Of a stretch of DNA of 51,938 nt, positions 8,597 through 18,484 are shown piece after piece; the stretch's first letter is position 1, and the number at the start of each line of letters is the position of its first letter. Source of the stretch: Paludibacteraceae bacterium (GTDB lineage: Bacteria; Bacteroidota; Bacteroidia; Bacteroidales; Paludibacteraceae). The stretch is from positions 1 through 51,938 of the forward strand of contig JAGCLD010000045.1 in the NCBI GenBank assembly GCA_017647145.1, read 5' to 3'. Under the pieces are notes generated by a model, which ran no database searches, had not been told where the DNA came from, and saw only the letters and a list, made by a program, of their open reading frames with translations. The position numbers and the translations under genes were made by a program.

Positions 8597-10168
8597 CTAA
8601 AATAGCACTTCCATCGGTTCATTTGAGAAAACACGCTTTGGCACCCAGATAACAGTCTGAGGGACAATCAGTGTATCCATTGACGCACAATGACAAAACG
8701 CATATTCTCCTATACTTTTCACACTCTTAGGGATTGAAACCGATTTTAATGACTCACATGCATAAAACGCATCATCTGCAATCAAGCATGTACCTTCTCG
8801 GATAATATATCTACCCTTAATCCATCTTTTTGCCTCTATAAGATAATCATCTATATATAACACCCCATCCTGCCAGTTAGACGCAGTGTTATAAAAACAT
8901 GTGCCATAGAAAGCAGATTCTCCAATTCTTTTTATATTTTTTCCTAACGTGATAACATCAAGAGATGAACAAGCACAAAATGCTCTAACTCCAATATTCT
9001 TCACGTATTCTGGCACTTTAACTTGTGACAAGGATGAGCATTCTAAAAACGCTTCCTTATTAATACTAAACAAATTCACTGGAAGAGTGATTGACTCTAA
9101 TGAAGAACACCCCATAAAACACCCTTCCTCAATCTCGCTGATTCCTTTGGGGAGTTTAATCTCTCGAAGAGAAGCACAGTCCATAAATGCAAATGAACCT
9201 ATCTGTTTAACTCCATCGGGAATATACACATTCTTTAGAGCTGAACAACAAGAAAAAGTACTTGAACCAATATTTACAATATGCTCCGATAAAGTAATGG
9301 ATGTAATGGATGAACACCCTAAAAAAGCACAACTCGCCACTGACCTTATTGTGGTTGGCATTACATAGTCACCAGACAATGATTTTTTTACACGAATCAC
9401 ATGATTATTCACTCTCAAAACACCTTCCTTCCAATTTGACTCATTGGCATATAAAGCTGTAAGACCAAGAATATTCTCCCCTATAATTTTCACACTATTT
9501 GGCAAAGATAAACTTGTTAATGACTCACATCCCAAAAACACATTACTTCCAACAGTTTCAACACCATCCATCACAACTACTGACACCAACGATGAACAAT
9601 CCTGAAATGCTTTATCTGCAATACATTTAGTCCCCTTGGGTATTACAATCGACTTCAATAACCCACATCCTCTAAATGACTCACGCCCCACCTGTTTAAC
9701 TCCATCGGGAATAATAGTGCTCTGACATCCCACTATGAGCTTATTCGATTCTGTCTCTATAATGGCATTACAGTTATTACGACTATCATACACAGGATTA
9801 CCTTTCTTAACTACAATAGACTTCAGAGAATCGCAATAATTGAATGCATTACTGGCAATTCTCCCCACACTATGAGGAATAACAATGGAAGACAAAGTAG
9901 ATGCCTCAAAAGCATGTTCAGCAATCCCCACCACTCGATAGGTTTTATTATTATGGACAACGGAAGATGGTATTATTACAGATGTGAGCTTTGAATAATT
10001 ACGCGTAGAAGGGTATCTAGAAAAAACAGAATAATCCGAACACATTACTTCCACTGCAGATTTATCAAATTTGTTAATAGAATAATGCAACTCACCACAC
10101 TTAAAACTCTCTCCTTTAAGAGTACGTAATGCAGTTAGAAACAATATAAAAAGGATGATTTTTTTCAT
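8597..10168 (-). CDS. Exported LRR_5 (BspA-type) leucine-rich repeat protein
   Basis: 523 aa. Signal peptide at the N-terminus (MKKIILFILFLTALRTLKG). The remainder is a run of roughly 23-residue LRR_5 repeats with the pattern IG..AF..C.SL..I.IP..V, common in Bacteroidota, Treponema and Trichomonas surface proteins. Inserts of the YDSRNNCNAIIE type and two NW..GVL segments break the array, as in other BspA-like proteins. Members of this family bind host matrix or other cells; nothing here shows the ligand. There is no clear C-terminal sorting domain (it ends NEPMEVLF). It pairs with a second LRR_5 protein beyond lon. Transcribed separately from carA. Confidence 0.88.
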   Translation of the reverse strand: MKKIILFILFLTALRTLKGESFKCGELHYSINKFDKSAVEVMCSDYSVFSRYPSTRNYSKLTSVIIPSSVVHNNKTYRVVGIAEHAFEASTLSSIVIPHSVGRIASNAFNYCDSLKSIVVKKGNPVYDSRNNCNAIIETESNKLIVGCQSTIIPDGVKQVGRESFRGCGLLKSIVIPKGTKCIADKAFQDCSSLVSVVVMDGVETVGSNVFLGCESLTSLSLPNSVKIIGENILGLTALYANESNWKEGVLRVNNHVIRVKKSLSGDYVMPTTIRSVASCAFLGCSSITSITLSEHIVNIGSSTFSCCSALKNVYIPDGVKQIGSFAFMDCASLREIKLPKGISEIEEGCFMGCSSLESITLPVNLFSINKEAFLECSSLSQVKVPEYVKNIGVRAFCACSSLDVITLGKNIKRIGESAFYGTCFYNTASNWQDGVLYIDDYLIEAKRWIKGRYIIREGTCLIADDAFYACESLKSVSIPKSVKSIGEYAFCHCASMDTLIVPQTVIWVPKRVFSNEPMEVLF

Positions 10169-10217
10169 ATCAATATAAGTTTAATGTCAACCACCATATA
10201 ACGACATCCTGCAATTG

Positions 10218-10225
10218 CAAATATA
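10218..10225 (-). promoter_or_regulatory. -7 box for the LRR_5 gene
   Basis: TATATTTG on the minus strand matches TAnnTTTG, 50 nt before the ATG at 10168. No properly spaced -33 TTTG, so this is weaker than the two-box promoters. Confidence 0.45.
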
Positions 10226-10332
10226 TAAAATTATCGCCACCAAGGAAAATAAACTCCGAAACAATGAATACACTACCACCATGACAGTACTACCTTTAGA
10301 ACTCACCTGTCCCACTACCAACTCTCTTACCT

Positions 10333-10387
10333 TTAGTAGGCTATTAGTAGGTTATTAGTAGGTTATTAGTAGGTTATTAGTAGGCTA
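10333..10387. repeat. 11-bp tandem repeat, five units (TTAGTAGGTTA family)
   Basis: Five head-to-tail copies of TTAGTAGG(T/C)TA. The first and last have C at the ninth base and the middle three have T. The period is exactly 11 with no indels. A degenerate copy of the same family lies at 35898. Confidence 0.95.
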
Positions 10388-10567
10388 TTCAGCAACAATC
10401 AAGACACAATCCATTAACAAATAGGAAAAACAAGATAATTGCAACTGAGTTTTCACCACTACAATAGCCTCACACCATTTATCGTGCTTCATTGGCACAA
10501 GAATTGACTTTATAAAGAGGATAAAAACAAAACACATTGTTAAACTCCTCACAAATAAACGATTATT

Positions 10568-10575
10568 TATTTTTG
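10568..10575 (+). promoter_or_regulatory. -7 box for lon
   Basis: TATTTTTG matches TAnnTTTG, 57 nt before the lon ATG. No convincing -33 box at the right distance. Confidence 0.4.
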
Positions 10576-10632
10576 CCAAACAAGACATGCTTACCGAGTC
10601 AGTCATTTTGGCAGTATAATATGACATAAAGT

Positions 10633-13044
10633 ATGATTGAAGACGATTTTCAAGACAGTTTTACATTAGATTCTGCAAATGCACAAGCAGAAATTATTCC
10701 CATTATTGATGGGGACGATTCCTGCAAAGAAATTAGCCTAAACGATGGAGATACACTACCCATCCTACCCCTACGCAACATGGTGCTATTCCCGGGAATT
10801 ATGCTACCAATTGCAGTGGCAAGACCTTCGTCACTCAAACTAGTACGCCATGCATTCAAGCACGAAAAACCAATAGGAGTGTGCACGCAAATGGACAAAC
10901 GCACAGAAGATCCTGATTTCAATGACCTCTACCCAATGGGAGTAGCAGCAAGAATTGTACGCATTTTTGAAATGCCTGACAATTCCGTCACCGTCATTTT
11001 AGAAGGATTAAGTCGTTTCATTTTAGGAGAAGCAGTTAGCAAAACACCCTACCTCAAAGCAAAAATACAAATATGCGAAGAAGTACTTCCTGAAGAAAAC
11101 GACCCACAATTTCTTGCAATAGCATCTAACATCAAAGATGTAGCACTCAAAGTGATAGACAGCAATCTGCCTGCAGAAGCATCATTTGCACTAAAAAACA
11201 TTGACAACCCCATCATGTTGATCAACTACATTTGTGCAAATTTTGGATTCAGTGTGCAAGAAAAAGAAGAATATCTCGCATGTTCTAACATGGAAGAGAG
11301 AGCACTGACACTGCTAGTCGCATTAAACAAGGAAGAGCAAAAACAATCCATCAAGCGTTCAATACAAAACAAAACACGCGAAGATATGGATCGTCAACAA
11401 CGCGAATACTTCCTGCAACAACAAATGCAGACCATTCAGAAGGAACTTGGAGGCAACTCACCCGAAAAAGACATCAATGACTTCCGAAAACGTGCAAAAA
11501 CAAAAAAATGGGATGCAAAAGTAAACGACGTATTTGAGAAAGAGCTCAAACGCTTGGAGCGCATGCACGTATCAACACCCGACTATTCAGTGCAACTCAA
11601 TTACATCGAGACAATGTTAGCACTACCATGGAATGAATGCACTACCGACAAGTTTGACCTCAAGAAAGCACAACGCATACTTGACAAAGAACACTACGGC
11701 ATGGAAACCATCAAAGAACGCATCATGGAACATTTAGCGGTCTTAAAAATGAAAGGTGACATGAAAGCCCCCATTCTATGCCTCTACGGACCTCCGGGAA
11801 TAGGAAAAACGTCACTAGGAAAATCCATTGCTGAAGCATTAGGACGTAAATACGCAAGAATATCATTAGGAGGACTACATGATGAAGCAGAAATACGTGG
11901 ACACCGTCGCACATACATAGGTGCAATGCCTGGACGAATCATTGAAAATCTCAAAAAAGTACAAGCAGCCAATCCGGTCTTTGTACTAGATGAGATTGAT
12001 AAAATTACGGCCGACTACAAAGGAGACCCATCTTCCGCACTATTAGAAGTACTCGACCCAGAGCAAAACCATGCTTTTCATGACAATTTCTTAGACGTTG
12101 ATTTCGACTTATCAAAAGTGCTTTTCATAGCCACAGCAAACAACATAAGCAATATACCTCGTCCACTACTCGACCGTATGGAACTTATAGAAATGAGTGG
12201 CTATCTAGCTGAAGAAAAAATCGAAATAGCACGCAAGCACCTCTTACCAAAAGAACTCAACAATCATGGATTAAATGCCAAGGATGTCAATTTAGACAAG
12301 AACACCATACGACAAATAATTGACAACTATACACGTGAATCCGGTGTACGTGAACTCAATCGTCAAATTGCCAAAGTAGTACGTAAGATAACAAAGAAAA
12401 AGGCAATGGATGAAACATATAATGTTAAGGTCACAGCAGAAGACATCAAGTCTTACCTCGGGGCTCCACGTTATATGCGTGATGAATATGAAGGAAACGA
12501 CTATACTGGTGTAGTTACCGGATTAGCATGGACACAAGTTGGAGGAGAAATACTCTACATAGAGTCAAGCATGAGCGAAAGCAAAACACCAAAACTCACC
12601 CTCACAGGCAACCTTGGAGATGTGATGAAAGAGTCGGCTGTCATAGCATTAGAATACATCAAGTCACATGCACAAACACTCAACATCAGCAATGACATAT
12701 TACAAAAGAACGATATTCACATACACGTTCCAGAAGGAGCTATCCCTAAAGATGGACCAAGCGCAGGTATCACAATGACCACAGCATTAGCATCCCTACT
12801 TACAGGTAGAAAAGTCAAGAAGGCCATTGCAATGACCGGAGAGATGACCCTTCGCGGAAGAGTGCTGCCTGTTGGAGGTATTAAAGAAAAAATCTTAGCT
12901 GCTAAACGTGCGGGGATTAAAGAAATCATCCTATGTGAAGACAATCGTAAAGACATTGAAGAAATCAATGCAACCTATGTACAAGGGCTCACATTCCACT
13001 ACGTTAAAGAAGCAATGCAGGTACTACAAATAGCCTTAATATAA
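10633..13044 (+). CDS. lon: ATP-dependent Lon protease
   Basis: 803 aa, the usual LonA length. Order: N-terminal substrate-binding domain ([14 protein letters not shown] onward), coiled linker, AAA+ module with Walker [10 protein letters not shown] (Lys392), Walker [10 protein letters not shown], then the serine-lysine protease domain. The catalytic dyad is Ser710 in KDGPSAGI and Lys751 in VGGIKEKI. It degrades misfolded and regulatory proteins in the cytoplasm. Monocistronic: a divergent LRR gene upstream and a convergent one downstream, with a hairpin between. Start at ATG 10633, with no better upstream choice. Everything needed for activity is present. Confidence 0.98.
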   Translation: MIEDDFQDSFTLDSANAQAEIIPIIDGDDSCKEISLNDGDTLPILPLRNMVLFPGIMLPIAVARPSSLKLVRHAFKHEKPIGVCTQMDKRTEDPDFNDLYPMGVAARIVRIFEMPDNSVTVILEGLSRFILGEAVSKTPYLKAKIQICEEVLPEENDPQFLAIASNIKDVALKVIDSNLPAEASFALKNIDNPIMLINYICANFGFSVQEKEEYLACSNMEERALTLLVALNKEEQKQSIKRSIQNKTREDMDRQQREYFLQQQMQTIQKELGGNSPEKDINDFRKRAKTKKWDAKVNDVFEKELKRLERMHVSTPDYSVQLNYIETMLALPWNECTTDKFDLKKAQRILDKEHYGMETIKERIMEHLAVLKMKGDMKAPILCLYGPPGIGKTSLGKSIAEALGRKYARISLGGLHDEAEIRGHRRTYIGAMPGRIIENLKKVQAANPVFVLDEIDKITADYKGDPSSALLEVLDPEQNHAFHDNFLDVDFDLSKVLFIATANNISNIPRPLLDRMELIEMSGYLAEEKIEIARKHLLPKELNNHGLNAKDVNLDKNTIRQIIDNYTRESGVRELNRQIAKVVRKITKKKAMDETYNVKVTAEDIKSYLGAPRYMRDEYEGNDYTGVVTGLAWTQVGGEILYIESSMSESKTPKLTLTGNLGDVMKESAVIALEYIKSHAQTLNISNDILQKNDIHIHVPEGAIPKDGPSAGITMTTALASLLTGRKVKKAIAMTGEMTLRGRVLPVGGIKEKILAAKRAGIKEIILCEDNRKDIEEINATYVQGLTFHYVKEAMQVLQIALI

Positions 13045-13084
13045 CCTACCCGCTTAGCAAGAACATCACACTCACTTACATAAC

Positions 13085-13123
13085 ACACCCCAATAGTACA
13101 CAAAAAAAATACTATTGGGGTGT
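13085..13123. terminator. Hairpin between convergent lon and LRR gene
   Basis: Perfect 14-bp stem (13085-13098 with 13110-13123) with an 11-nt loop containing eight A. It lies 41 bp after the lon stop and 22 bp after the stop of the converging LRR gene. Neither flank has a long T run, so it may act as a bidirectional terminator or mRNA end stabiliser. Confidence 0.65.
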
Positions 13124-13144
13124 ATTCATATACTAAAGTTCTTA

Positions 13145-14410
13145 TCACAACTCAACTCCCATTATATTATACATTTTATCACCAGATACTATCAGCATCT
13201 GTCCGTTACACCACATCTTTCTAGCTCCTTTTCTCTCCCATACGCCCTGTTCTATCTTCGTTTGCTCTATGGGTAAGATAGCGCCAAAATTCTTCCATTG
13301 CTCTGCATCTTTATAAGCCTCAAGCAGTTCTGCTGGAACATAAAGAGTAGCATCTGCCACAGGAACATACCAAAACACAAAATAACCCATCTGAGGTAAT
13401 GCCACTGCTGCACACGTCACACTTGTCAATGCCGAACAACCCGAAAAAGCCTTATCTCCTATCTTGACAACATCCTTACCTATTCGCACTTCTTTCAGAG
13501 ACGTACAAAGTGAAAAAGCATATTCCTCAACACTACTCACACCATCAGGAATGTAAATAGACTCCAAACCGGAGCAACCTGAAAAAGCATTCTTAGCAAT
13601 AGTAACCACACTATGAGGAACCTTCGTATTTTTACAGCCAATAATAAGACTATTCTCAGATGTCAACACAACCGCATTACATCCATCCCGGCTATCATAC
13701 GTTTGATTATTCTTATCCACCACTATCTCACTCAAATTAACACATCCCTCAAATAATTTATTACCCAATTTCTCCACTTTAGCAGATAGATGTATGGAAC
13801 TCAATTCAGTACAACCATAAAAAGCCGTCTTACCGATACTTACCACACTATTAGGCAATAACACCTCTTTCAGCGACCTACACTTTCTAAAAGCATTCTC
13901 GGCAATCTCCCCAACCGACTCACCTAATCTCAAATCCTCAAGTGCCATACAGTCCAAAAAAGCACTTTCTCCTATGATTACAACACTATTCGGCACACTC
14001 ACAGAACGCAGTGAAGTACAATGATAAAAAGTATGTGGTGGAATCATCATTATCCTCCCTGGCAGATTCACAGTCTGCAAAGACGTACACTGATAAAACA
14101 CCGAATCACCCAAAGTAGTTACACTCTCAGGAATCTTAATGCTTGTCAGCGACCCACAATTATAAAAAGCACTAATTCCAATACTCGTCACATTATATAC
14201 TGTATCATTATATGTCACCTGTTCCGGAATATCCACTATACTTACTCCCTCATAATTTCTTACAGAAGGATAGTCTTCATACGTCACCTCAACCATGAAC
14301 GGTTCCATTTCACTCGTGACATTGTAACACACATCTCCAACTTTAAAATCATAAGCACTCACCTGAACTGCCAACATCACTAAAAATATAACAAAAACTC
14401 CTTTTCTCAT
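13145..14410 (-). CDS. Second exported LRR_5 (BspA-type) protein
   Basis: 421 aa from the ATG at 14410, which gives a normal signal peptide (MRKGVFVIFLVMLAVQVSA). The frame stays open upstream to 14509, but a two-box promoter at 14453-14485 would start transcription downstream of that codon, so the longer form is unlikely. ATG 14425 is a possible alternative. The body is LRR_5 repeats (SIGISAFYNCGSLTSIKIPE and similar) with the same YDSR.GCNA insert seen in the LRR protein at 8597. The C-terminal tail with GQMLIVSGDKMYNIMGVEL resembles the short tail found on many secreted Bacteroidales proteins; the other LRR protein lacks it. Probably cell-surface or secreted; ligand unknown. Confidence 0.87.
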   Translation of the reverse strand: MRKGVFVIFLVMLAVQVSAYDFKVGDVCYNVTSEMEPFMVEVTYEDYPSVRNYEGVSIVDIPEQVTYNDTVYNVTSIGISAFYNCGSLTSIKIPESVTTLGDSVFYQCTSLQTVNLPGRIMMIPPHTFYHCTSLRSVSVPNSVVIIGESAFLDCMALEDLRLGESVGEIAENAFRKCRSLKEVLLPNSVVSIGKTAFYGCTELSSIHLSAKVEKLGNKLFEGCVNLSEIVVDKNNQTYDSRDGCNAVVLTSENSLIIGCKNTKVPHSVVTIAKNAFSGCSGLESIYIPDGVSSVEEYAFSLCTSLKEVRIGKDVVKIGDKAFSGCSALTSVTCAAVALPQMGYFVFWYVPVADATLYVPAELLEAYKDAEQWKNFGAILPIEQTKIEQGVWERKGARKMWCNGQMLIVSGDKMYNIMGVEL

Positions 14411-14452
14411 ACGAATATAATTCATAAAACCATTAACACTATGTTCGCGCGA

Positions 14453-14485
14453 CAAATATAAAACATTTCCTATAAAACACACAAA
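14453..14485 (-). promoter_or_regulatory. Promoter of the second LRR_5 gene
   Basis: On the minus strand TTTG (14482-14485), 21-nt spacer, TATATTTG (14453-14460). The predicted transcript start is about 30-40 nt before ATG 14410, which decides against a start at 14509. Confidence 0.65.
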
Positions 14486-14524
14486 AAAACTTAATACATT
14501 AATGTCCACTAATGCTATGAGCTA

Positions 14525-14572
14525 ACCATAAAAAACAATGGAGAAATGCTTTAGTTGACATTTCTCCATTGT
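14525..14572 (-). terminator. Terminator of the metal-handling operon
   Basis: Perfect 14-bp stem (14535-14548 with 14559-14572), 10-nt loop, then six T in the minus direction (A at 14529-14534 on plus). It lies 43 bp after the stop of the His-rich gene. Confidence 0.85.
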
Positions 14573-14614
14573 TATCAATTTATAGTATGTATTAATTCTA
14601 CAATGTGTTTAATG

Positions 14615-15037
14615 TTAATGCGCATGGTTATGATCATGACCATGTGAATGATCATGATGGTGATTATGATTATGGTCATGATGGTGATGTCCGCTACATG
14701 CAGATTTGTGTTCACATGGTTTGTCGCAAGCTGTTTTTTCTACAGCCTTTTTATCTATTTTAGCAAATCCTTGTATGAGTTGTTCTATAGTGGTTTTTTG
14801 TGGATTATAAACAATAGTCACAGTTTGTTGTTCGAGGTTTGCGCTAATGTCTTTTACACCTTTTTCATAGGACATATAACCTATAACCTTTGTGCGACAT
14901 CCTTCACAGTCCATAGGTACAGAAAAAACTACTGTTTCTTTGGTTGATTTCTTTTCTTTCTTGGTTTGTGCCAAGCTTTGTGTCATTAGTCCGCTTACAC
15001 ATGCCATTAAGGCAATCATTAAGATTCTTGTTTTCAT
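14615..15037 (-). CDS. Exported heavy-metal-associated (HMA) domain protein with His-rich tail
   Basis: 140 aa. Signal peptide (MKTRILMIALMACVSGLMTQSLAQ), then an HMA ferredoxin-like domain (about 35-95) with a metal motif MDCEGC of the CxxC type. After a Cys-rich link (CDKPCEHKSAC) comes a tail with 15 His in the last 25 residues, alternating with Asp and Asn. It should bind copper, zinc or nickel-like ions in the periplasm. It follows the TonB-dependent receptor by 33 bp, so it likely accepts or buffers metal brought in by that receptor. The identity of the metal is not shown by the sequence. Last gene before a strong terminator. Confidence 0.85.
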   Translation of the reverse strand: MKTRILMIALMACVSGLMTQSLAQTKKEKKSTKETVVFSVPMDCEGCRTKVIGYMSYEKGVKDISANLEQQTVTIVYNPQKTTIEQLIQGFAKIDKKAVEKTACDKPCEHKSACSGHHHHDHNHNHHHDHSHGHDHNHAH

Positions 15038-15070
15038 TTTGGTTTTATTTTATGTATTAGTATACTATTT

Positions 15071-17278
15071 TTAACTTTTCCAATCGGTCAATGCCCAACG
15101 CATTCCTACATAAACTTTATATCCATGTACAGGTCCCCATATCATTGTTGCATCAAAGTTGTCGCCAAATGGGTCTGTAACGTCTATGATAGGATTTTTC
15201 TGGGTGAAATTTGTCATATTCTCTGCTCCTGCATAGATTGACCATGTACGGAAGTATTTTGTGATTTGTGCATTCAGGATGGTATATGGTTTGAATGTTT
15301 CATTCCATTTTTTTGTCATATTACCATCTACATCTACTACATCATAGGAGTCTGGTAGTCTTCCTCCCCCATTAAATTGTGCAGTGAAGTCAAATTGCCA
15401 TTTTTTCAATGGTGTTTGATAAGAGATGGTTGCCAATCCTTTGAAACGATTGGTCAAAGGCTTTTCTCTCAAGACTCCTTGATAGGTGCATTTCACATCA
15501 GTGTAGCGATAGGCCAATGTTGCTGTAAATCCTTTAAATACTTCCATAGTGGCTTCTGCTTGTGCACTCAAGGCATATGAACGTCCATCCAGATTGTAGA
15601 ACAATACTTTGTGAGGGTCGGCATCCATATCTACAACGGTTTGGTTAAGGAAATCTGTATAATAACATTCTGCTGATAAGGTCAACTCACGACCTGCTAT
15701 TGGGATATATCCTGTTAGGCTTAATCCGTAGTTCCAAGCTCGTTCCATTTTCAGGTTGTCTTCAATCACCAATTGTCTGCTACTTGATAGCAAATTGTTG
15801 TTTTCTGCTAATACATCAGGAGCTCTATGCCCCATTCCTACAGATGCACGCAAATGCAAGAAGTCCCATGGGTTATATTTGATGTTCACACGTGGTGTAA
15901 CAAATGCTCCATAAGTAGAATGGTAGTCTGCTCTTAATCCTCCCAAAAGAATGAGCTTGTTATTCCAATTGAAGGTGTATTCTGCAAATATTCCTGGAAC
16001 GAATTCATTTCTAATAGTGTCGTTGATGACGTTGGCAAAGAGGTGTTCGTTGTAGTGGTCATAATTAAAACTTAGTCCGGTGCTGAGTTTATGCATGTCA
16101 GTCCAAGAGGTTTGGAAAATAGCATTCAGATAGGCATTCCATTGTGTTGCATTGTATTCTTTATGACCATATACAGATTGTTGGTTATGGAATGTAGCAT
16201 TGGTGATGATTCCAATGCTTGTGCCATTTTCTGGATCAAACACATAACCATTTTTCATAAAGAGTTCTGCCCTACCTGTTTGTATATCTACATGATAAGG
16301 ATTTTCCATGGTACGGATTTGTCCGCCTTTGCGTGTTTCATAGAGTCCTCGGGCAAATATTTGTCCGGTGTAGGCGCCTTTTTTGATATACCACCTATCG
16401 ATTAAGTTATATTGTGCCACTCGTGGCATATCCAAAAAGCCATCTTTATTATGATCCCATTCTACAAATTCATCGGAAGCATGCAGCAGAAATCCGGTAG
16501 AAACGTATGGATTTACGGTAAACGCGGCATTAGCATTGATTTCCGCACGTGCTGCACTGCTGACAAATACATTGGCAGCCACCTTTTCTTCACTGATAGG
16601 TTTTTTGTATTCCACATTGATTTGTCCGGTCAAAGCTTCATATCCGTTTAATACGGAAGATGTTCCCTTTGACACTTGAATGCTTTCCATCCATGGTCCT
16701 GGTATATAGTTGAGGCCGAATGGAGCTGAAATACCTCTGAAGTTAGGAATATTCTCGGTCATTATTTGCACATATTGACCCGACAACCCTAATAAGCGTA
16801 TTTGTTTTGCACCTGTTGCTGCATCACTATAAGCAACATCTACAGACGGATTGGTTTCAAAACTCTCAGCAAGATTACAGCAAGCCGCCTTACAGAGTTC
16901 TTCTCCACTAATGGTTTGTGTATCAAAAACAGAAACACGGCTTTTAGTCAAAGAAACTTTTTTGGCAGCCACATCCACATTAGAGAGTTGCACTGCACCA
17001 CTCAAACGTATCGTTAAATCTTCGCCATCACGAGCTATCAGAGTATCGTTTTTGTATGAAACATAACTTACAATCAGCGTATCTGTGCTCTCATCTACAG
17101 CGAGTGAAAATCTACCATCCAAATCGGTGGAAGCTCCTTTGGAGGTTCCCTTCCACACAACATTAGCGCCTACAATGGTTTCACCTTTTTCATCTAAAAC
17201 CACCCCACGCACATCTGCATGCAGAAAAAATAAAGTTGTTAGTAAAATGTTGGTTAAAATTAAACGTGTTGTTCTCAT
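15071..17278 (-). CDS. TonB-dependent outer-membrane receptor, probably metal-related
   Basis: 735 aa. Signal peptide, then a carboxypeptidase-regulatory-like domain (about 22-105, GVVLDEKGETIVGANV), plug (about 115-225) and a 22-strand-type barrel. The plug begins with an unusual cysteine cluster (ELCKAACCNLAESF), which I associate with Bacteroidota receptors neighbouring HMA proteins. There is no SusD partner and no SusC-type length, so it is not a glycan system. Lies between the Cys/His-rich 154-aa gene (122-bp gap) and the HMA gene (33-bp gap). It would import a metal or metal complex using TonB energy. Family certain, substrate inferred from neighbours. Confidence 0.9.
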   Translation of the reverse strand: MRTTRLILTNILLTTLFFLHADVRGVVLDEKGETIVGANVVWKGTSKGASTDLDGRFSLAVDESTDTLIVSYVSYKNDTLIARDGEDLTIRLSGAVQLSNVDVAAKKVSLTKSRVSVFDTQTISGEELCKAACCNLAESFETNPSVDVAYSDAATGAKQIRLLGLSGQYVQIMTENIPNFRGISAPFGLNYIPGPWMESIQVSKGTSSVLNGYEALTGQINVEYKKPISEEKVAANVFVSSAARAEINANAAFTVNPYVSTGFLLHASDEFVEWDHNKDGFLDMPRVAQYNLIDRWYIKKGAYTGQIFARGLYETRKGGQIRTMENPYHVDIQTGRAELFMKNGYVFDPENGTSIGIITNATFHNQQSVYGHKEYNATQWNAYLNAIFQTSWTDMHKLSTGLSFNYDHYNEHLFANVINDTIRNEFVPGIFAEYTFNWNNKLILLGGLRADYHSTYGAFVTPRVNIKYNPWDFLHLRASVGMGHRAPDVLAENNNLLSSSRQLVIEDNLKMERAWNYGLSLTGYIPIAGRELTLSAECYYTDFLNQTVVDMDADPHKVLFYNLDGRSYALSAQAEATMEVFKGFTATLAYRYTDVKCTYQGVLREKPLTNRFKGLATISYQTPLKKWQFDFTAQFNGGGRLPDSYDVVDVDGNMTKKWNETFKPYTILNAQITKYFRTWSIYAGAENMTNFTQKNPIIDVTDPFGDNFDATMIWGPVHGYKVYVGMRWALTDWKS

Positions 17279-17400
17279 TGTTTTTCATTTGATTTGATTA
17301 GAAAGTATCTTGGCGCATTCCTATTTCGCATTTACGCCTACAGAATAAAAAAGTGGAGCAAAGAGGATGTAACATGTAACTTTGCTCACAAGAGAGCATT

Positions 17401-17865
17401 CTAAATGAGCAAAAGACAGTGACGCGCGAGCATAGTTCTCCCGTCGTCTTCTAATAAAATGTCTGTAAAGAAAGGTAAAATTTGTGTACAAATGAGCAGA
17501 GAAGCCTGGTCTTGATTGTTAGCTTCACTTATATCCAGCCATGGTAATTGCATACAAGAAATATCAGGCAGGCGGAGTTCAGCTTTATTCAACATAACAT
17601 CACTGAGTGTCACTCTCCAGAATTTACATTCTCTGCCCTGATGAATCGGTTCTGCACAATCTTCTCCGTGGTGATGACAACATTCATGAGCTGTTTCGTT
17701 GTGTGAACAATGTAAATCAGAACATCCATTTTCAACAACGTGTTCAATGCCCTGCTCCGCACAAGATGAGCAACAAAAAGTAACAATATTAACGCCTATT
17801 CCTGCCAAAAGAAAATAAGACGCTAAGATGCTACCTAATAGATATGTTGTCCATTGTTTTATCAT
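17401..17865 (-). CDS. Cys/His-rich single-pass membrane protein of the metal operon
   Basis: 154 aa. One N-terminal membrane segment or uncleaved signal (about residues 8-30), followed by FCCSSCAEQG and then dense Cys and His (CSDLHCSHNETAHECCHHHGEDC), which looks like a metal-binding loop. The C-terminal half is ordinary. I do not recognise a named domain. Small proteins of this build sit ahead of TonB receptors plus HMA proteins in Bacteroidota, so a metal-sensing or metal-handling role is likely. First gene of the run. I see no clear two-box promoter in 17866-17940, nor a riboswitch. Confidence 0.7.
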   Translation of the reverse strand: MIKQWTTYLLGSILASYFLLAGIGVNIVTFCCSSCAEQGIEHVVENGCSDLHCSHNETAHECCHHHGEDCAEPIHQGRECKFWRVTLSDVMLNKAELRLPDISCMQLPWLDISEANNQDQASLLICTQILPFFTDILLEDDGRTMLARHCLLLI

Positions 17866-17963
17866 CGCTCAATAAAAACACAATAATCATACCAAACAAA
17901 AAAAATCAGCAGATTTGGGCGCTTTTTAAAAATAATTAACTAAAAAATGCAAGATGGAAAAGA

Positions 17964-17995
17964 TTTGCCCATACCAATAGTTTGCACTACCTTTA
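17964..17995 (+). promoter_or_regulatory. Promoter of the dut operon
   Basis: TTTG (17964-17967), 20-nt spacer, TACCTTTA (17988-17995, one mismatch to TAnnTTTG). The -7 box ends 39 nt before the dut ATG. Lies in the 169-bp divergent gap with the metal operon. Confidence 0.6.
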
Positions 17996-18034
17996 CACCC
18001 TATATTTTTCACATCAATACTAAACATCTTTATT

Positions 18035-18466
18035 ATGACAATAAAAGTAATCAATCGTTCAAAACATCCGCTACCTTCATACGCCACACCACTTTCTGCT
18101 GGTATGGACATACGTGCTAATATTGATAATGCTATCACACTACAACCTTTTGAACGCAAATTGGTCCCCACCGGTCTTTATCTCGAACTACCTCAAGGCT
18201 ATGAAGCACAAATCAGACCACGCAGTGGATTGGCCATCAAGAAAGGCATTACAGTATTGAATTCACCGGGAACAATAGACGCCGATTATCGTGGAGAAGT
18301 GGGAGTCATCCTAATCAATCTCTCACAAGAACCATTTGTAATTGAAGACGGTGAACGTATTTGCCAAATGGTAATTGCAAAACACGAGCAAGCATCTTGG
18401 GAAGAAGTGGAAATTTTAGGAGAAACCGAACGTGGAGCAGGTGGATTTGGTCACACTGGCGTATAG
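18035..18466 (+). CDS. dut: dUTP diphosphatase (dUTPase)
   Basis: 143 aa. All five motifs of trimeric dUTPases are present: [36 protein letters not shown] and the C-terminal [10 protein letters not shown] that closes over the substrate. It hydrolyses dUTP to dUMP and pyrophosphate, keeping uracil out of DNA and feeding thymidylate synthesis. First gene of a four-gene plus-strand run (dut, TPR protein, DUF4292 lipoprotein, EnvC-like) that I know as a conserved order in Bacteroidales. Confidence 0.98.
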   Translation: MTIKVINRSKHPLPSYATPLSAGMDIRANIDNAITLQPFERKLVPTGLYLELPQGYEAQIRPRSGLAIKKGITVLNSPGTIDADYRGEVGVILINLSQEPFVIEDGERICQMVIAKHEQASWEEVEILGETERGAGGFGHTGV

Positions 18467-18484
18467 AATACTTTGTATAAAACA

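Larger units (their letters stand above)
10169..10632. other. 464-bp divergent intergenic region between LRR protein and lon
   Basis: Holds the -7 box of the LRR_5 gene on the minus strand, a five-unit 11-bp tandem array, and the -7 box of lon on the plus strand. An 80-residue minus-strand reading frame at 10385-10627 overlaps the array edge and the lon promoter and has no recognisable features; I do not call it. Confidence 0.7.

Noticed and set aside
10385..10627. 80-residue open frame on the minus strand before lon
   Set aside because: Overlaps the end of the 11-bp array and the lon -7 box, has no domain or plausible start signal, and sits in a divergent promoter region.
17866..18034. Riboswitch or metal operator upstream of the metal operon
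   Set aside because: No conserved riboswitch boxes or strong palindromes seen; only the dut promoter is convincing.
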